DNA of 10,525 nucleotides from DATIJJ01 sp039936115 (GTDB taxonomy: Bacteria; Pseudomonadota; Gammaproteobacteria; DSM-16500): the NCBI GenBank assembly GCA_039936115.1, contig JBDTIZ010000025.1:1-10525 (forward strand), written 5' to 3'. Below are positions 1 through 6,497 of this stretch, piece by piece. Both the position numbers and the translations under genes were made by a program. The notes under the pieces are model-generated. The model saw only the letters and a list, made by a program, of their open reading frames with translations. It did not search any database and had not been told where the DNA came from. Numbering within the stretch: position 1 is the first letter of the stretch; every line of letters starts with the position of its first letter.

Positions 1-252
1 TTGGCGTCTGTTTTGATTTGTAAAAAATGAAAATATGCGGCAAATCGTCAGACCTCAACTTCTTAAGTCAAACACGGCCTGCAAGTAAGCTATTCAGTTT
101 TTTGTACTTAATTATCCCATTATCAACGCATATCACATATTATTATCTATATTTTGCACATTATTTGTATCAACTGTTAAGAGTACATTAAGAATGTTTT
201 GTTAGGCTAAAAATTCATTTCATTAATTTTCTTAATATAGGAGCAGGATGCT
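1..252. other. AT-rich non-coding leader upstream of the WD40/LRR gene
   Basis: No convincing gene is visible here on either strand. Short open stretches at the very left edge close within about 30 bases and could be the last codons of a gene outside the window, but nothing identifies them. The stretch is AT-rich, as expected for the promoter and 5' leader of the gene starting at 253. Weak -35-like hexamers (TTGCAC at 154-159, TTGTAT at 165-170) have no good -10 partner at normal spacing, so I do not call a promoter. AGGAG at 239-243 lies 9 nt before the ATG at 253 and is the likely ribosome binding site. Confidence 0.6.
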
Positions 253-2550
253 ATGGAGACTAGAAAAGAAGGACCTAATCACTTTGACATCAAATATTTT
301 TGTAATAGTCTTAAATCAAACACAATCACAGAACTTGATCTATCTGACCTCACTATTCCAGAGTATGAATCATCAGAACGAATTACACGGCTAAAACGCG
401 TGCTAAATGGAAAAAAAATGTTGGAAGATCAATCTTCGATGAGTGAAACTTTCACGCGTCAACTCGTACTTCCGAATGGTTTGCTTGCCTTGACTTGTGA
501 GAGAGGTGGAATTGAGATTTGGGATCCCAGCGGTTCATTTATTCGAAGCATGGGTAAAGAAAATTACATATGCACATTAGCCACATTCCCTGAAGGAGAA
601 ATCATTGCCGGATCACAAGACATTGTGATTTGGAATCCACTGACTGCTAAACAGATGGGAAAATTGAAAACTAAATATACCTATTATGTCAGCGCACTAT
701 GTGTCTTATCCGATTGTAGTTTTGTCAGCAGCATGGGTTCAACGCATCCGCATTTGCAAAACAACGAAGGTCTTATTCATCATTGGCAACGTTCTGGAAC
801 TGAATTAGCAGTTTTGTCTGGCCATACTCATCGAGTTGTCTGTTTTGTCGTAATAGACAAAACACGTTTTGCAAGTGGCTCATTTGATCACACTGTAAAA
901 ATATGGAATAACGGCCAATGTGATTTAACTTTGCAATGTAACAATAAAGTGTTTGCTCTGGCATTTCTACCCGACGAAACTCTAGCAAGTTTTGATGCAT
1001 CAGGTGAAATAAATATTTGGAATTACCAAACAGGCGATAAATTAAAAACATTTTTTCATAATGATCATCGCGAAAGCAGTGAATTTTATTATCGTTCAGA
1101 TTTATCATTAACCTATCTTAATATTCCTACACATGAAACCTATGTGTTTAGGCCTTGTTTAGCAGTCTTACCTGATGGTCGGTTAGTCAGTTCTTTTAGA
1201 GAAAATATTCGCGTCTGGGATACATTATCAAGTGACGTCACATTTAACGAATTTCCTGGTGTCAAAGGCATCTATGATATGACTGTCCTTCCAGATGGGC
1301 GTCTTGTCTGTGTTAATCATACAGGCGAATTTACTGTTTTCTGGAGCATGCAGCGTACATTAAAAATTGATGATATAAAATTATTGTTTAATTTATTAAA
1401 GCTGAATACCTCAGTCACCACATTGAATCTGCAAAATAATGAAATATACGATCTTGATTTACATCTCATCATTGAATTGTGTACTCACAATAAAACACTA
1501 AAAACTCTACAGTTAACTAATACTAAAGTGACCGATGCGGGCGTTGGCCTTTTAAGAGAGCTGCTACAAGCTCAAAATATCACAATTCAATATACGGCCG
1601 CAATTTCGGATGATAACGAACTAAAAACTCTACCAGCATCGCCTTTTATTGGACGCACACCAAAACTAGAAGCAAGAATTATCAAAACGCTACAAGCTCA
1701 TTCAGAAGAATTATCTGAGCTGTTTGATAAAAGACTTGAAGATAAATCAGAAGAAAAACAACGTCAAACCATTAGAGTTAACGAAAAATTAAATGAATAT
1801 TATAATATGTTTATTCAAGTTGTGACACAATCATGGATAGCGTGCATCACTATTCATAGTAATCGCGTTAACGATGATGAGGTTAATTATTTAGATAAGA
1901 TAACTAATGCAATGGATAAATTTTCTGACTATATTTCTCTTCCTGGTGCAAAAATAGTGTCAGATATTTTAAGCACTGGTATAAAATTTAAAAGCGCCCA
2001 AAAAAAACGTCTTGCGGTTAACAACATCGCTAAGTTTTTCATTGGATTGCGTGAAGGAGATATTTTGATTGAAAAATTATCGAGAAAATTAACTTTTTTA
2101 CAAGAAACAGATATTCTAAAACTTGGGACAGAAGAGAAAACCGCTAGTACTAAAATCCGAGACGCTTCAAAACAAGTATTAAACTATCTAACTACCAACG
2201 ATACAGATACTGCCGCTAAAGAATTTGCTGCTGAACAAGGGAGAAGACTATTAGAAGCTATTATTGTTGGTGATTTACCTGAACAAACAATAGATCTTGA
2301 ATTGATGTGTCTATTTTCGCTAGGCAAAAAACCCCTTCCATCACCCTCAACTCATTTTGCATTTTTTCAAAAATCAACTGACACTGAAAGTCTTTCAGTG
2401 GAGCATAATACAGTTGATGAACATCTTCCGATTGCAGAAGAAGCAACGCCTGATGATCAAAGTCTTACACCCGCTACTGCTAATAAAGTTGATACAAATA
2501 AAACTGGCTCGCGTCGTAAAAAAATAAAGTCTTGTTGCAAACTTTTGTAA
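253..2550 (+). CDS. WD40/leucine-rich-repeat protein with C-terminal CaaX-like prenylation motif; candidate secreted effector
   Basis: A 765-residue protein with eukaryotic-style repeats. Residues 11-36 form one LRR-like unit (TITELDLSDLTI). Residues about 65-368 contain seven WD-type blades whose strand-end tryptophans are W90, W127, W178, W218, W256, W322 and W364, enough for one closed beta-propeller. LRR units resume at about 372-445 (VTTLNLQNNEI, LKTLQLTNTKV). Residues about 465-685 look helical and charged; I do not recognise this domain. A low-complexity, acidic and Ser/Thr-rich linker (695-750) leads to a basic run (RRKKIK, 754-759) and the final CCKLL. The last four residues, CKLL, fit a CaaX box with Leu at the X position, the class used by geranylgeranyltransferase I, and the basic run resembles Rho/Rap GTPase tails. 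There is no signal peptide or membrane segment. The ATG at 253 follows AGGAG by 9 nt; an ATG at 248 is out of frame. The gene stands alone with no apparent operon partner. Known: prenylated CaaX effectors occur in Legionella. Inferred: this is a host-targeted effector whose propeller and LRRs bind proteins. No enzymatic motif is visible. Confidence 0.85.
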   Translation: METRKEGPNHFDIKYFCNSLKSNTITELDLSDLTIPEYESSERITRLKRVLNGKKMLEDQSSMSETFTRQLVLPNGLLALTCERGGIEIWDPSGSFIRSMGKENYICTLATFPEGEIIAGSQDIVIWNPLTAKQMGKLKTKYTYYVSALCVLSDCSFVSSMGSTHPHLQNNEGLIHHWQRSGTELAVLSGHTHRVVCFVVIDKTRFASGSFDHTVKIWNNGQCDLTLQCNNKVFALAFLPDETLASFDASGEINIWNYQTGDKLKTFFHNDHRESSEFYYRSDLSLTYLNIPTHETYVFRPCLAVLPDGRLVSSFRENIRVWDTLSSDVTFNEFPGVKGIYDMTVLPDGRLVCVNHTGEFTVFWSMQRTLKIDDIKLLFNLLKLNTSVTTLNLQNNEIYDLDLHLIIELCTHNKTLKTLQLTNTKVTDAGVGLLRELLQAQNITIQYTAAISDDNELKTLPASPFIGRTPKLEARIIKTLQAHSEELSELFDKRLEDKSEEKQRQTIRVNEKLNEYYNMFIQVVTQSWIACITIHSNRVNDDEVNYLDKITNAMDKFSDYISLPGAKIVSDILSTGIKFKSAQKKRLAVNNIAKFFIGLREGDILIEKLSRKLTFLQETDILKLGTEEKTASTKIRDASKQVLNYLTTNDTDTAAKEFAAEQGRRLLEAIIVGDLPEQTIDLELMCLFSLGKKPLPSPSTHFAFFQKSTDTESLSVEHNTVDEHLPIAEEATPDDQSLTPATANKVDTNKTGSRRKKIKSCCKLL

Positions 2551-2567
2551 TGTTCGTTATTTAGACT

Positions 2568-2595
2568 TGTCATGCCAGCGCAGCCTGGCATGACA
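2568..2595. repeat. Perfect 11-bp inverted repeat, probable intergenic palindromic element
   Basis: TGTCATGCCAG (2568-2578) and CTGGCATGACA (2585-2595) are exact reverse complements around a 6-nt loop (CGCAGC). It lies 18 nt after the WD40/LRR stop codon. The form (TGTCAT...ATGACA flanking a GC-rich stem) resembles dispersed palindromic repeats common between genes in proteobacteria. No T-run follows on either strand, so a classic Rho-independent terminator is not supported, although the hairpin could protect the 3' end of the upstream transcript. Copy number cannot be judged from one window. Confidence 0.65.
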
Positions 2596-2609
2596 GCATG
2601 CTACAATCA

Positions 2610-2638
2610 TTTACACCGTCTTTCACTCCTTGTATTGT
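2610..2638 (+). promoter_or_regulatory. Candidate sigma-70 promoter for the enoyl-CoA hydratase/isomerase gene
   Basis: TTTACA (2610-2615, five of six matches to TTGACA) is separated by 17 bp from TATTGT (2633-2638, four of six matches to TATAAT). Transcription would begin near 2645. That leaves about 25 nt of leader before the ATG at 2670 but only about 13 nt before the ATG at 2658. Found by eye only. Confidence 0.45.
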
Positions 2639-2659
2639 ATGACTTTTAGAAGTCAAAAT

Positions 2660-2663
2660 GGAG
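2660..2663 (+). promoter_or_regulatory. Ribosome binding site deciding the start at 2670
   Basis: GGAG at 2660-2663 lies 6 nt before the ATG at 2670. The in-frame ATG at 2658 overlaps this site and has no comparable Shine-Dalgarno sequence of its own, so 2670 is the better start. Confidence 0.6.
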
Positions 2664-2669
2664 TACAGT

Positions 2670-3455
2670 ATGACGGATACCTTGCTATTTACAGTGGCTG
2701 ATAACATCGCAACCATCAGTTTTAATCGTCCAGCTGCAATGAATTGTTTTAATCGCATTATGGCTGATGAGCTAGAATCTATCACCGAACAAATCAAACT
2801 AGATCATTCGATACGTGCGGTTTTACTTAAAGGTGCAGGTCAATTATTTATGGCGGGTGGCGACATTCATTTCTTTTATGAAACGCTGGATAAAATGCCG
2901 GGTGGTGTGATGAAAATCGTCCGCACGTTAAACGCATCCATTATGAATTTAATGCAAATGCCTAAACCTGTGCTTGCTAGTGTCCATGGTTCTGTTGCCG
3001 GTGTTGGTTTAAGTTTCATGTTAGCATGTGATTTGGTAATCGCAGCTGACAATACAAAATTCACTATGGCGTATAGTGGAATTGGTATTAGTCCGGATGG
3101 TGGTGCATCATTTACTTTGCCGCGTACTGTTGGTGCAAAAAAAGCTATGGAATGGATGTTATTCCCTGATTTATTTGATGCGCAAACTGCTTTAACGCAT
3201 GGCTTGATCAATTGGAGCGTCCCGCCTGAAAAACTGACTGAAGAAACTGAGCATAAGCTAAAACATCTGGCTAATGGGCCCACTCAATCTTATGCGCACG
3301 TAAAACATTTGCTAAATGAAACATGGAATCATGGTTTGGAGACACAATTAGAACACGAAGGTCGTTCATTTGAAGCATGCACTATGACTACGGATTTCAA
3401 AGCGGGTGTGACAAGCTTTGTGAAAAAGAAAAAACCGGAATTCATTGGCAAATAA
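2670..3455 (+). CDS. Enoyl-CoA hydratase/isomerase family (crotonase superfamily) protein, PaaG-like active site
   Basis: A 261-residue cytoplasmic protein of normal crotonase length. It begins MTDTLLFTVADNIATISFNRP, the usual N-terminus of the family. The two oxyanion-hole segments are present: MAGGDI (61-66) and GSVAGVG (107-113). Aligned by eye with rat mitochondrial enoyl-CoA hydratase, both catalytic glutamates are missing: the first falls on Ser115 and the second on about Tyr135. Asp143, in the segment GISPDGG, sits where PaaG-type isomerases carry their catalytic Asp. This argues for an acyl-CoA isomerase or related activity rather than classical hydration; the substrate is unknown. 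The start at 2670 is chosen because GGAG lies 6 nt upstream; an alternative in-frame ATG at 2658 would add four residues. The sixA-like gene begins 16 nt after the stop, so the two are probably co-transcribed. Family assignment is firm, exact reaction is not. Confidence 0.9.
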   Translation: MTDTLLFTVADNIATISFNRPAAMNCFNRIMADELESITEQIKLDHSIRAVLLKGAGQLFMAGGDIHFFYETLDKMPGGVMKIVRTLNASIMNLMQMPKPVLASVHGSVAGVGLSFMLACDLVIAADNTKFTMAYSGIGISPDGGASFTLPRTVGAKKAMEWMLFPDLFDAQTALTHGLINWSVPPEKLTEETEHKLKHLANGPTQSYAHVKHLLNETWNHGLETQLEHEGRSFEACTMTTDFKAGVTSFVKKKKPEFIGK

Positions 3456-3471
3456 TTTTGAGAGATTATCG

Positions 3472-3924
3472 ATGAAACTTTATCTAGCTCGGCATGGTGA
3501 ATATCAAACTGAAAATCTTAACTCGCTGACACCGCTTGGTAAACAACATATCATGCGCATGGCAAGTTTTCTTAAACCGTTAAATATTAAGCTGTCAACT
3601 ATTTTCCATAGTGGAAAACTGAGAGCGCAACAAACTGCAGAATTACTTGCCGATGCTTTTCATTGTGACGGACAGCCCGTCGCGCGGAACGGTATTGATC
3701 CAACTGATGAAATTCCCGCTATTTATGATGAAATTTCGCATTGGGATGAAGATACGTTGTTAGTAGGGCATTTACCGTTTATGGGAAAACTAACTAGCAA
3801 ATTAATTACTGGCGATGAAAACCATGACATTGTGATGTTTTATCCTGGGACGTTAGTCTGCTTGGAAAAAACTGGCAGTGGTTATTGGAGTATTGACTGG
3901 GTGATTCGGCCGGAGTTGGTTTAG
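3472..3924 (+). CDS. sixA: SixA-type phosphohistidine phosphatase (histidine phosphatase superfamily)
   Basis: A 150-residue protein, close to the 161 residues of E. coli SixA. It starts MKLYLARHGE, with the phosphate-binding RHG motif at residues 7-9 (His8 as nucleophile). Arg51 in LRAQQT and His100 in VGHLPFMG are the other conserved catalytic-pocket positions, and the HSGKLRAQQTAELL and GHLP segments are typical of SixA. The family removes phosphate from phosphohistidine; E. coli SixA has been linked to the ArcB HPt domain and to NPr of the nitrogen PTS. The target here is unknown, because no sensor kinase or PTS gene is nearby. GAGAG at 3460-3464 lies 7 nt before the ATG at 3472. A TTG at 3445 would add nine residues but overlaps the upstream gene and departs from the family N-terminus. 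It faces pldA convergently. Confidence 0.88.
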   Translation: MKLYLARHGEYQTENLNSLTPLGKQHIMRMASFLKPLNIKLSTIFHSGKLRAQQTAELLADAFHCDGQPVARNGIDPTDEIPAIYDEISHWDEDTLLVGHLPFMGKLTSKLITGDENHDIVMFYPGTLVCLEKTGSGYWSIDWVIRPELV

Positions 3925-3934
3925 TTGCAATGCT

Positions 3935-3964
3935 GGATTACGACGCAAAAAACGCGTCTAATCC
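3935..3964. repeat. Imperfect inverted repeat just after sixA
   Basis: GGATTACGACGC (3935-3946) pairs with GCGTCTAATCC (3954-3964) across an A-rich 7-nt loop, leaving one unpaired C (3941). The arms flanked by TGCT...ACCCTAC resemble dispersed GGATTA/TAATCC palindromes seen between genes in many proteobacteria. It begins 10 nt after the sixA stop and could form a 3'-end hairpin, but no T-run follows. Whether it recurs in the genome cannot be seen here. Confidence 0.55.
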
Positions 3965-3983
3965 ACCCTACATTTTTCACTAA

Positions 3984-4026
3984 AATGCCTCTTCTCCCAG
4001 ACAAAACGTGGGAGAGGAGGGGCATT
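3984..4026 (-). terminator. Long hairpin between convergent sixA and pldA; probable terminator for pldA
   Basis: AATGCC-TCTT-CTCCCA (3984-3999) can pair with TGGGAG-AGGAGG-GGCATT (4009-4026) across the loop GACAAAACG, with one G-U pair and two unpaired G residues. Read on the minus strand, the hairpin begins 7 nt after the pldA stop and runs directly into TTTT, which fits a Rho-independent terminator. On the plus strand the T-run is poor, so its value for sixA is doubtful. It may also be a mobile palindromic repeat put to this use. Confidence 0.5.
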
Positions 4027-4032
4027 CTAGGT

Positions 4033-5007
4033 TTATACCCAATTACTCAACGCAATCCCAACCCCAAGCGCATTGGTGCGATGATCATATTCAATCAAGC
4101 TTTGTCCATAACCACTAAACGCCTGTATATACCCTTTCAAATAAGCCGTCAGTGGAAAACTCCAACTAGCAGTCGTACCTGATCGCTTACCGAATGTTTC
4201 AATTAAGTTGTGTGTTTCAATCGAAAATACCTGATTATTATGTTTGAAAATGACAACAATATCACCGTATCCCATGAATTTATCCATGTTAGGATTTTGT
4301 CTTTCATAGGTGCTGTCATGAATAATATACCAGGGTCTCAAACTAATCACCCAGTTGTCATTGGATGCAACAGCACCTATATAAGCTCGATTCCAACTTC
4401 GTTCTAATGTTCCACCTTGGCCATTTGATTGATGCATTGCTCCAAAATTCAAGAAATTCAACCGCCATTTCTTAAGAATATGCAAATTCAATTCATTCGC
4501 TAAAAAAATTTCAGGTTGATAATCTGTTTCACGAAAAAATGCTCGATGATTATAGGCTTGCCAATATGACAATTGGGAGTAAGCGGCATATAACGTCGAA
4601 CGATAACCTAAAATGTTTTTCCACAATGGCACTTTAAAACTTAATTGGTATTTAATTTCATCGGATTTCAAGTGTTCATTCCCCGGTGTATTTCCGCTAT
4701 AAACTGCATTATCCGGAGAGAAAGTATAATAATACGGCAACACGTAAGTCGGTCTATAAAATGCAATTGCAAATGAATTCGGGTCAATTTTCTTTTCGCT
4801 AGATGCTCTCGCTTGCACTGGATTAGGTGACATTGATATTTTTGAATTTGCTTGAGCGTTTTCTGATGTAATGCCTTGATCCGCGACACAAATGAGCGGA
4901 TTCAATAAATATAATATGACTGATAATTGAAAAGCTGTTTTTAAAAGATAGTTACAGTTTACCACTACTTTTTCGCCTTCCAATTTGATTGATGCAATAT
5001 TGTACAT
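4033..5007 (-). CDS. pldA: Outer membrane phospholipase A (OMPLA)
   Basis: A 324-residue beta-barrel lipase. The OMPLA catalytic signature is intact: AMHQSNGQGG with His192 and Ser194, followed by ERSWNRAY with Asn206, matching the His-Ser-Asn triad of E. coli PldA. Alternating aromatic and polar strands fill residues about 78-324. OMPLA hydrolyses phospholipids that reach the outer leaflet of the outer membrane, acting as a calcium-dependent dimer. A hydrophobic segment at 24-40 is the likely signal-peptide core (cleavage near VADQ), but about 20 residues precede it when the ATG at 5007 is used. That ATG has no good ribosome site. A GTG at codon 15 (4965), preceded by GGAAGG, would give a more normal signal peptide and 310 residues. 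The extreme C-terminus is Trp-Val rather than the usual terminal Phe. Residues 45-75 form a polar linker longer than in E. coli. It lies 59 bp downstream of the thiolase gene and could be co-transcribed, or driven by a TATGAT-like -10 (complement of 5055-5060). Confidence 0.92.
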   Translation of the reverse strand: MYNIASIKLEGEKVVVNCNYLLKTAFQLSVILYLLNPLICVADQGITSENAQANSKISMSPNPVQARASSEKKIDPNSFAIAFYRPTYVLPYYYTFSPDNAVYSGNTPGNEHLKSDEIKYQLSFKVPLWKNILGYRSTLYAAYSQLSYWQAYNHRAFFRETDYQPEIFLANELNLHILKKWRLNFLNFGAMHQSNGQGGTLERSWNRAYIGAVASNDNWVISLRPWYIIHDSTYERQNPNMDKFMGYGDIVVIFKHNNQVFSIETHNLIETFGKRSGTTASWSFPLTAYLKGYIQAFSGYGQSLIEYDHRTNALGVGIALSNWV

Positions 5008-5066
5008 GACAAGAACGCAATAGAAAAGCCCTTCGTGATAAGCGCCCTAAATGAATCATATCTCAT

Positions 5067-6341
5067 TCAAACCGCTTCAAGAATTGCCGCCATCCCCATG
5101 CCACCCGCCGTACAAATTGAAATAAGCCCTCGTCCACTCCCTTTTTCCTTCAGCATTTTTGCAAGCGATGCCACTATTCTTGTTCCCGTTGCAGCAAATG
5201 GATGACCTATTGCCACGCTACCACCTTTGATATTCATTTTTGCGAGATCAATAGACCCTAATGCCTCAGATCGGTGTAATACGCGCTTGCAATATTCTGC
5301 AGATTCCCATGCTTTAAGCGTGCAAAGCACTTGGCCTGCGAACGCTTCATGAATTTCATAAAAATCGAAATCCTGCAGTGTTAAATTATTTCGTTGTAAT
5401 AATTGGCTGACCGCAATAGTAGGTGCCATCAACAACCCTTCGCCGTGAACGAAATCAACCGCTGCGACTTCTGCATCGATGAACCGGGCAAGCATAGGTA
5501 CATTTAATGCCTTAGCGGATTCTTCACTTACCAGAAGCACTGCAGAAGCGCCATCCGTCAAAGGACTGCTATTGCCTGCAGTTAAAGTTCCTTTTGCTGA
5601 ACGATCAAACGCTGGCGGTAATTTTGCAAGCTGTTCTAAGTTAGTACTCCCGCGCAAAATTTTATCGCGTTTGATGCCGTGATATTCAAAAATGAGATCA
5701 TCATAAAAACCGCTTTCAAAAGCCGCTATTCCATTTTGATGACTTTTAAGTGCAAGTTCATCTTGTGCAGCACGTGAAATATTCCATTCTTTCACCATTC
5801 GTTCACAATGTTCGCCCATTGAAAGATGAGTTCGCGGTTCGACTACTGCAGGAAATTCTGGTTTAAAATCGCTAGGCCTTAGACTCAACAGTAATTTGAA
5901 TTGAGTAAAAATATTTTTTGCTTTTTTTATTGCTAACAGTTTTTGTGCAAACGAACGTTTGAATAAAATCGGTAAGTCACTATTGGTATCAACGCCACCC
6001 GCTATGCCGAAATTTATTTGTTTATTGGCAATTTTTAAAGCAATTTGCCATGTCGTTTCAAGACTAGTACCACACGCTCTTTGTACATTATAAGCTGGCG
6101 TGTGTGCATGAAGTGTAGTTCCTAACACACATTCGCGAGCCAAATTCCAATTTGCAGAACTATTAATAACTGCACCTAACGCTACATCACCGACAATTTT
6201 ACCATCCAAATGCATTTTGCTTACTAACGCTTGTAATGCATCCGTCATCAATTCTTGCGTCGTAAAAGCACTATAATCTGTCATTGATTTCACGAATGGA
6301 GTTCGTATGCCTCCTGCGATATAAACTGGGCGTGTTTGCAT
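5067..6341 (-). CDS. fadI: Thiolase, acetyl-CoA C-acyltransferase of the FadI/HADHB type
   Basis: A 424-residue thiolase, a length typical of FadI and the mitochondrial trifunctional beta subunit rather than the shorter FadA/PhaA type. Active-site residues are present: acylated Cys90 in VQRACGTS, His331 in EIHEAFAG, His380 in GGSVAIGHPFAATG and Cys410 in SICTAGGMG. The HEAF form, in place of NEAF, marks the FadI/HADHB subgroup. Residues about 130-165 form the extra helical insertion seen in that subgroup. It would catalyse thiolytic cleavage of 3-ketoacyl-CoA in fatty-acid beta-oxidation, or the reverse condensation, in the cytoplasm. The partner FadJ/FadB-type subunit is not in this window. 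AAGGA lies 7 nt before the ATG on the minus strand. It is divergent from mlaE and followed by pldA on the same strand. Chain-length preference cannot be read from the sequence. Confidence 0.92.
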   Translation of the reverse strand: MQTRPVYIAGGIRTPFVKSMTDYSAFTTQELMTDALQALVSKMHLDGKIVGDVALGAVINSSANWNLARECVLGTTLHAHTPAYNVQRACGTSLETTWQIALKIANKQINFGIAGGVDTNSDLPILFKRSFAQKLLAIKKAKNIFTQFKLLLSLRPSDFKPEFPAVVEPRTHLSMGEHCERMVKEWNISRAAQDELALKSHQNGIAAFESGFYDDLIFEYHGIKRDKILRGSTNLEQLAKLPPAFDRSAKGTLTAGNSSPLTDGASAVLLVSEESAKALNVPMLARFIDAEVAAVDFVHGEGLLMAPTIAVSQLLQRNNLTLQDFDFYEIHEAFAGQVLCTLKAWESAEYCKRVLHRSEALGSIDLAKMNIKGGSVAIGHPFAATGTRIVASLAKMLKEKGSGRGLISICTAGGMGMAAILEAV

Positions 6342-6378
6342 GACTTGTCCTTTTTACTTTGATGTCAATAAGCATTGT

Positions 6379-6387
6379 ACTATAGCA
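6379..6387 (-). promoter_or_regulatory. Candidate extended -10 promoter for the thiolase gene
   Basis: On the minus strand TGCTATAGT reads as an extended -10 element (TGn plus TATAGT, five of six matches to TATAAT). Transcription would start near 6372, about 30 nt before the ATG. No good -35 is seen at 17 bp, which extended -10 promoters can tolerate. Assigned by eye. Confidence 0.45.
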
Positions 6388-6397
6388 TTTTTACCTT

Positions 6398-6420
6398 GCA
6401 GGGGCGAACACATAGGTTCC
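6398..6420. repeat. Degenerate copy of a GGGGCGAAC palindromic repeat in the divergent promoter region
   Basis: GCAGGGGCGAACACATAGGTTCC contains the arm GGGGCGAAC and a decayed second arm (GTTCCC, where GTTCGCCCC would be the full match). The core AGGGGCGAAC (6400-6409) recurs exactly at 10458-10467 at the end of the GST gene. It lies just upstream of the thiolase -10 and between the two divergent promoters. Family membership is inferred from two copies only. Confidence 0.45.
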
Positions 6421-6440
6421 CTTTACAAAAGCGTTCTCGA

Positions 6441-6469
6441 TTGCATTAAAAAATATTTCAAGAGATACT
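6441..6469 (+). promoter_or_regulatory. Candidate sigma-70 promoter for the mla operon
   Basis: TTGCAT (6441-6446) and GATACT (6464-6469) are separated by exactly 17 bp. The -10 matches TATAAT at four positions, the -35 matches TTGACA at three. Transcription would start near 6476, about 22 nt before the GTG start codon. Weak but well placed. Confidence 0.4.
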
Positions 6470-6497
6470 AAAGTGATTTCTACCTAAGGCCACACCC

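Noticed and set aside
221..239. PmrA-box-like sequence (CTTAATAT with an upstream ATTAAT) before the effector-like gene
   Set aside because: One half-site is close to the cTTAATatT consensus, but the two TTAA cores are 9 bp apart rather than about 11, and the site abuts the ribosome binding site, downstream of where an activator should bind. AT-rich DNA gives such matches easily.
773..1108. Minus-strand open frame of 111 codons inside the WD40/LRR gene
   Set aside because: Fully antisense to well-formed WD blades; no ribosome site and no recognisable product.
2568..2595. Rho-independent terminator for the WD40/LRR gene
   Set aside because: The hairpin is strong but neither side is followed by a T-run, so it is listed as a palindromic repeat.
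2876..3283. Minus-strand open frame of 135 codons inside the crotonase gene
   Set aside because: Antisense to conserved crotonase motifs; explained by codon bias on the coding strand.
3445..3471. TTG start adding nine residues to SixA
   Set aside because: The extension overlaps the upstream gene and precedes the conserved MKLYLARHG start, which has its own GAGAG site 7 nt upstream.
3925..4182. Open reading frame of 85 codons after sixA on the plus strand
   Set aside because: It runs through two palindromes and then antisense to the 3' end of pldA, begins directly after the sixA stop with no ribosome site, and its product looks like no protein family.
5343..5360. Thiolase active-site Asn replaced by His (HEAF instead of NEAF)
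   Set aside because: HEAF is the normal form in FadI and mitochondrial HADHB; it was used for the assignment.
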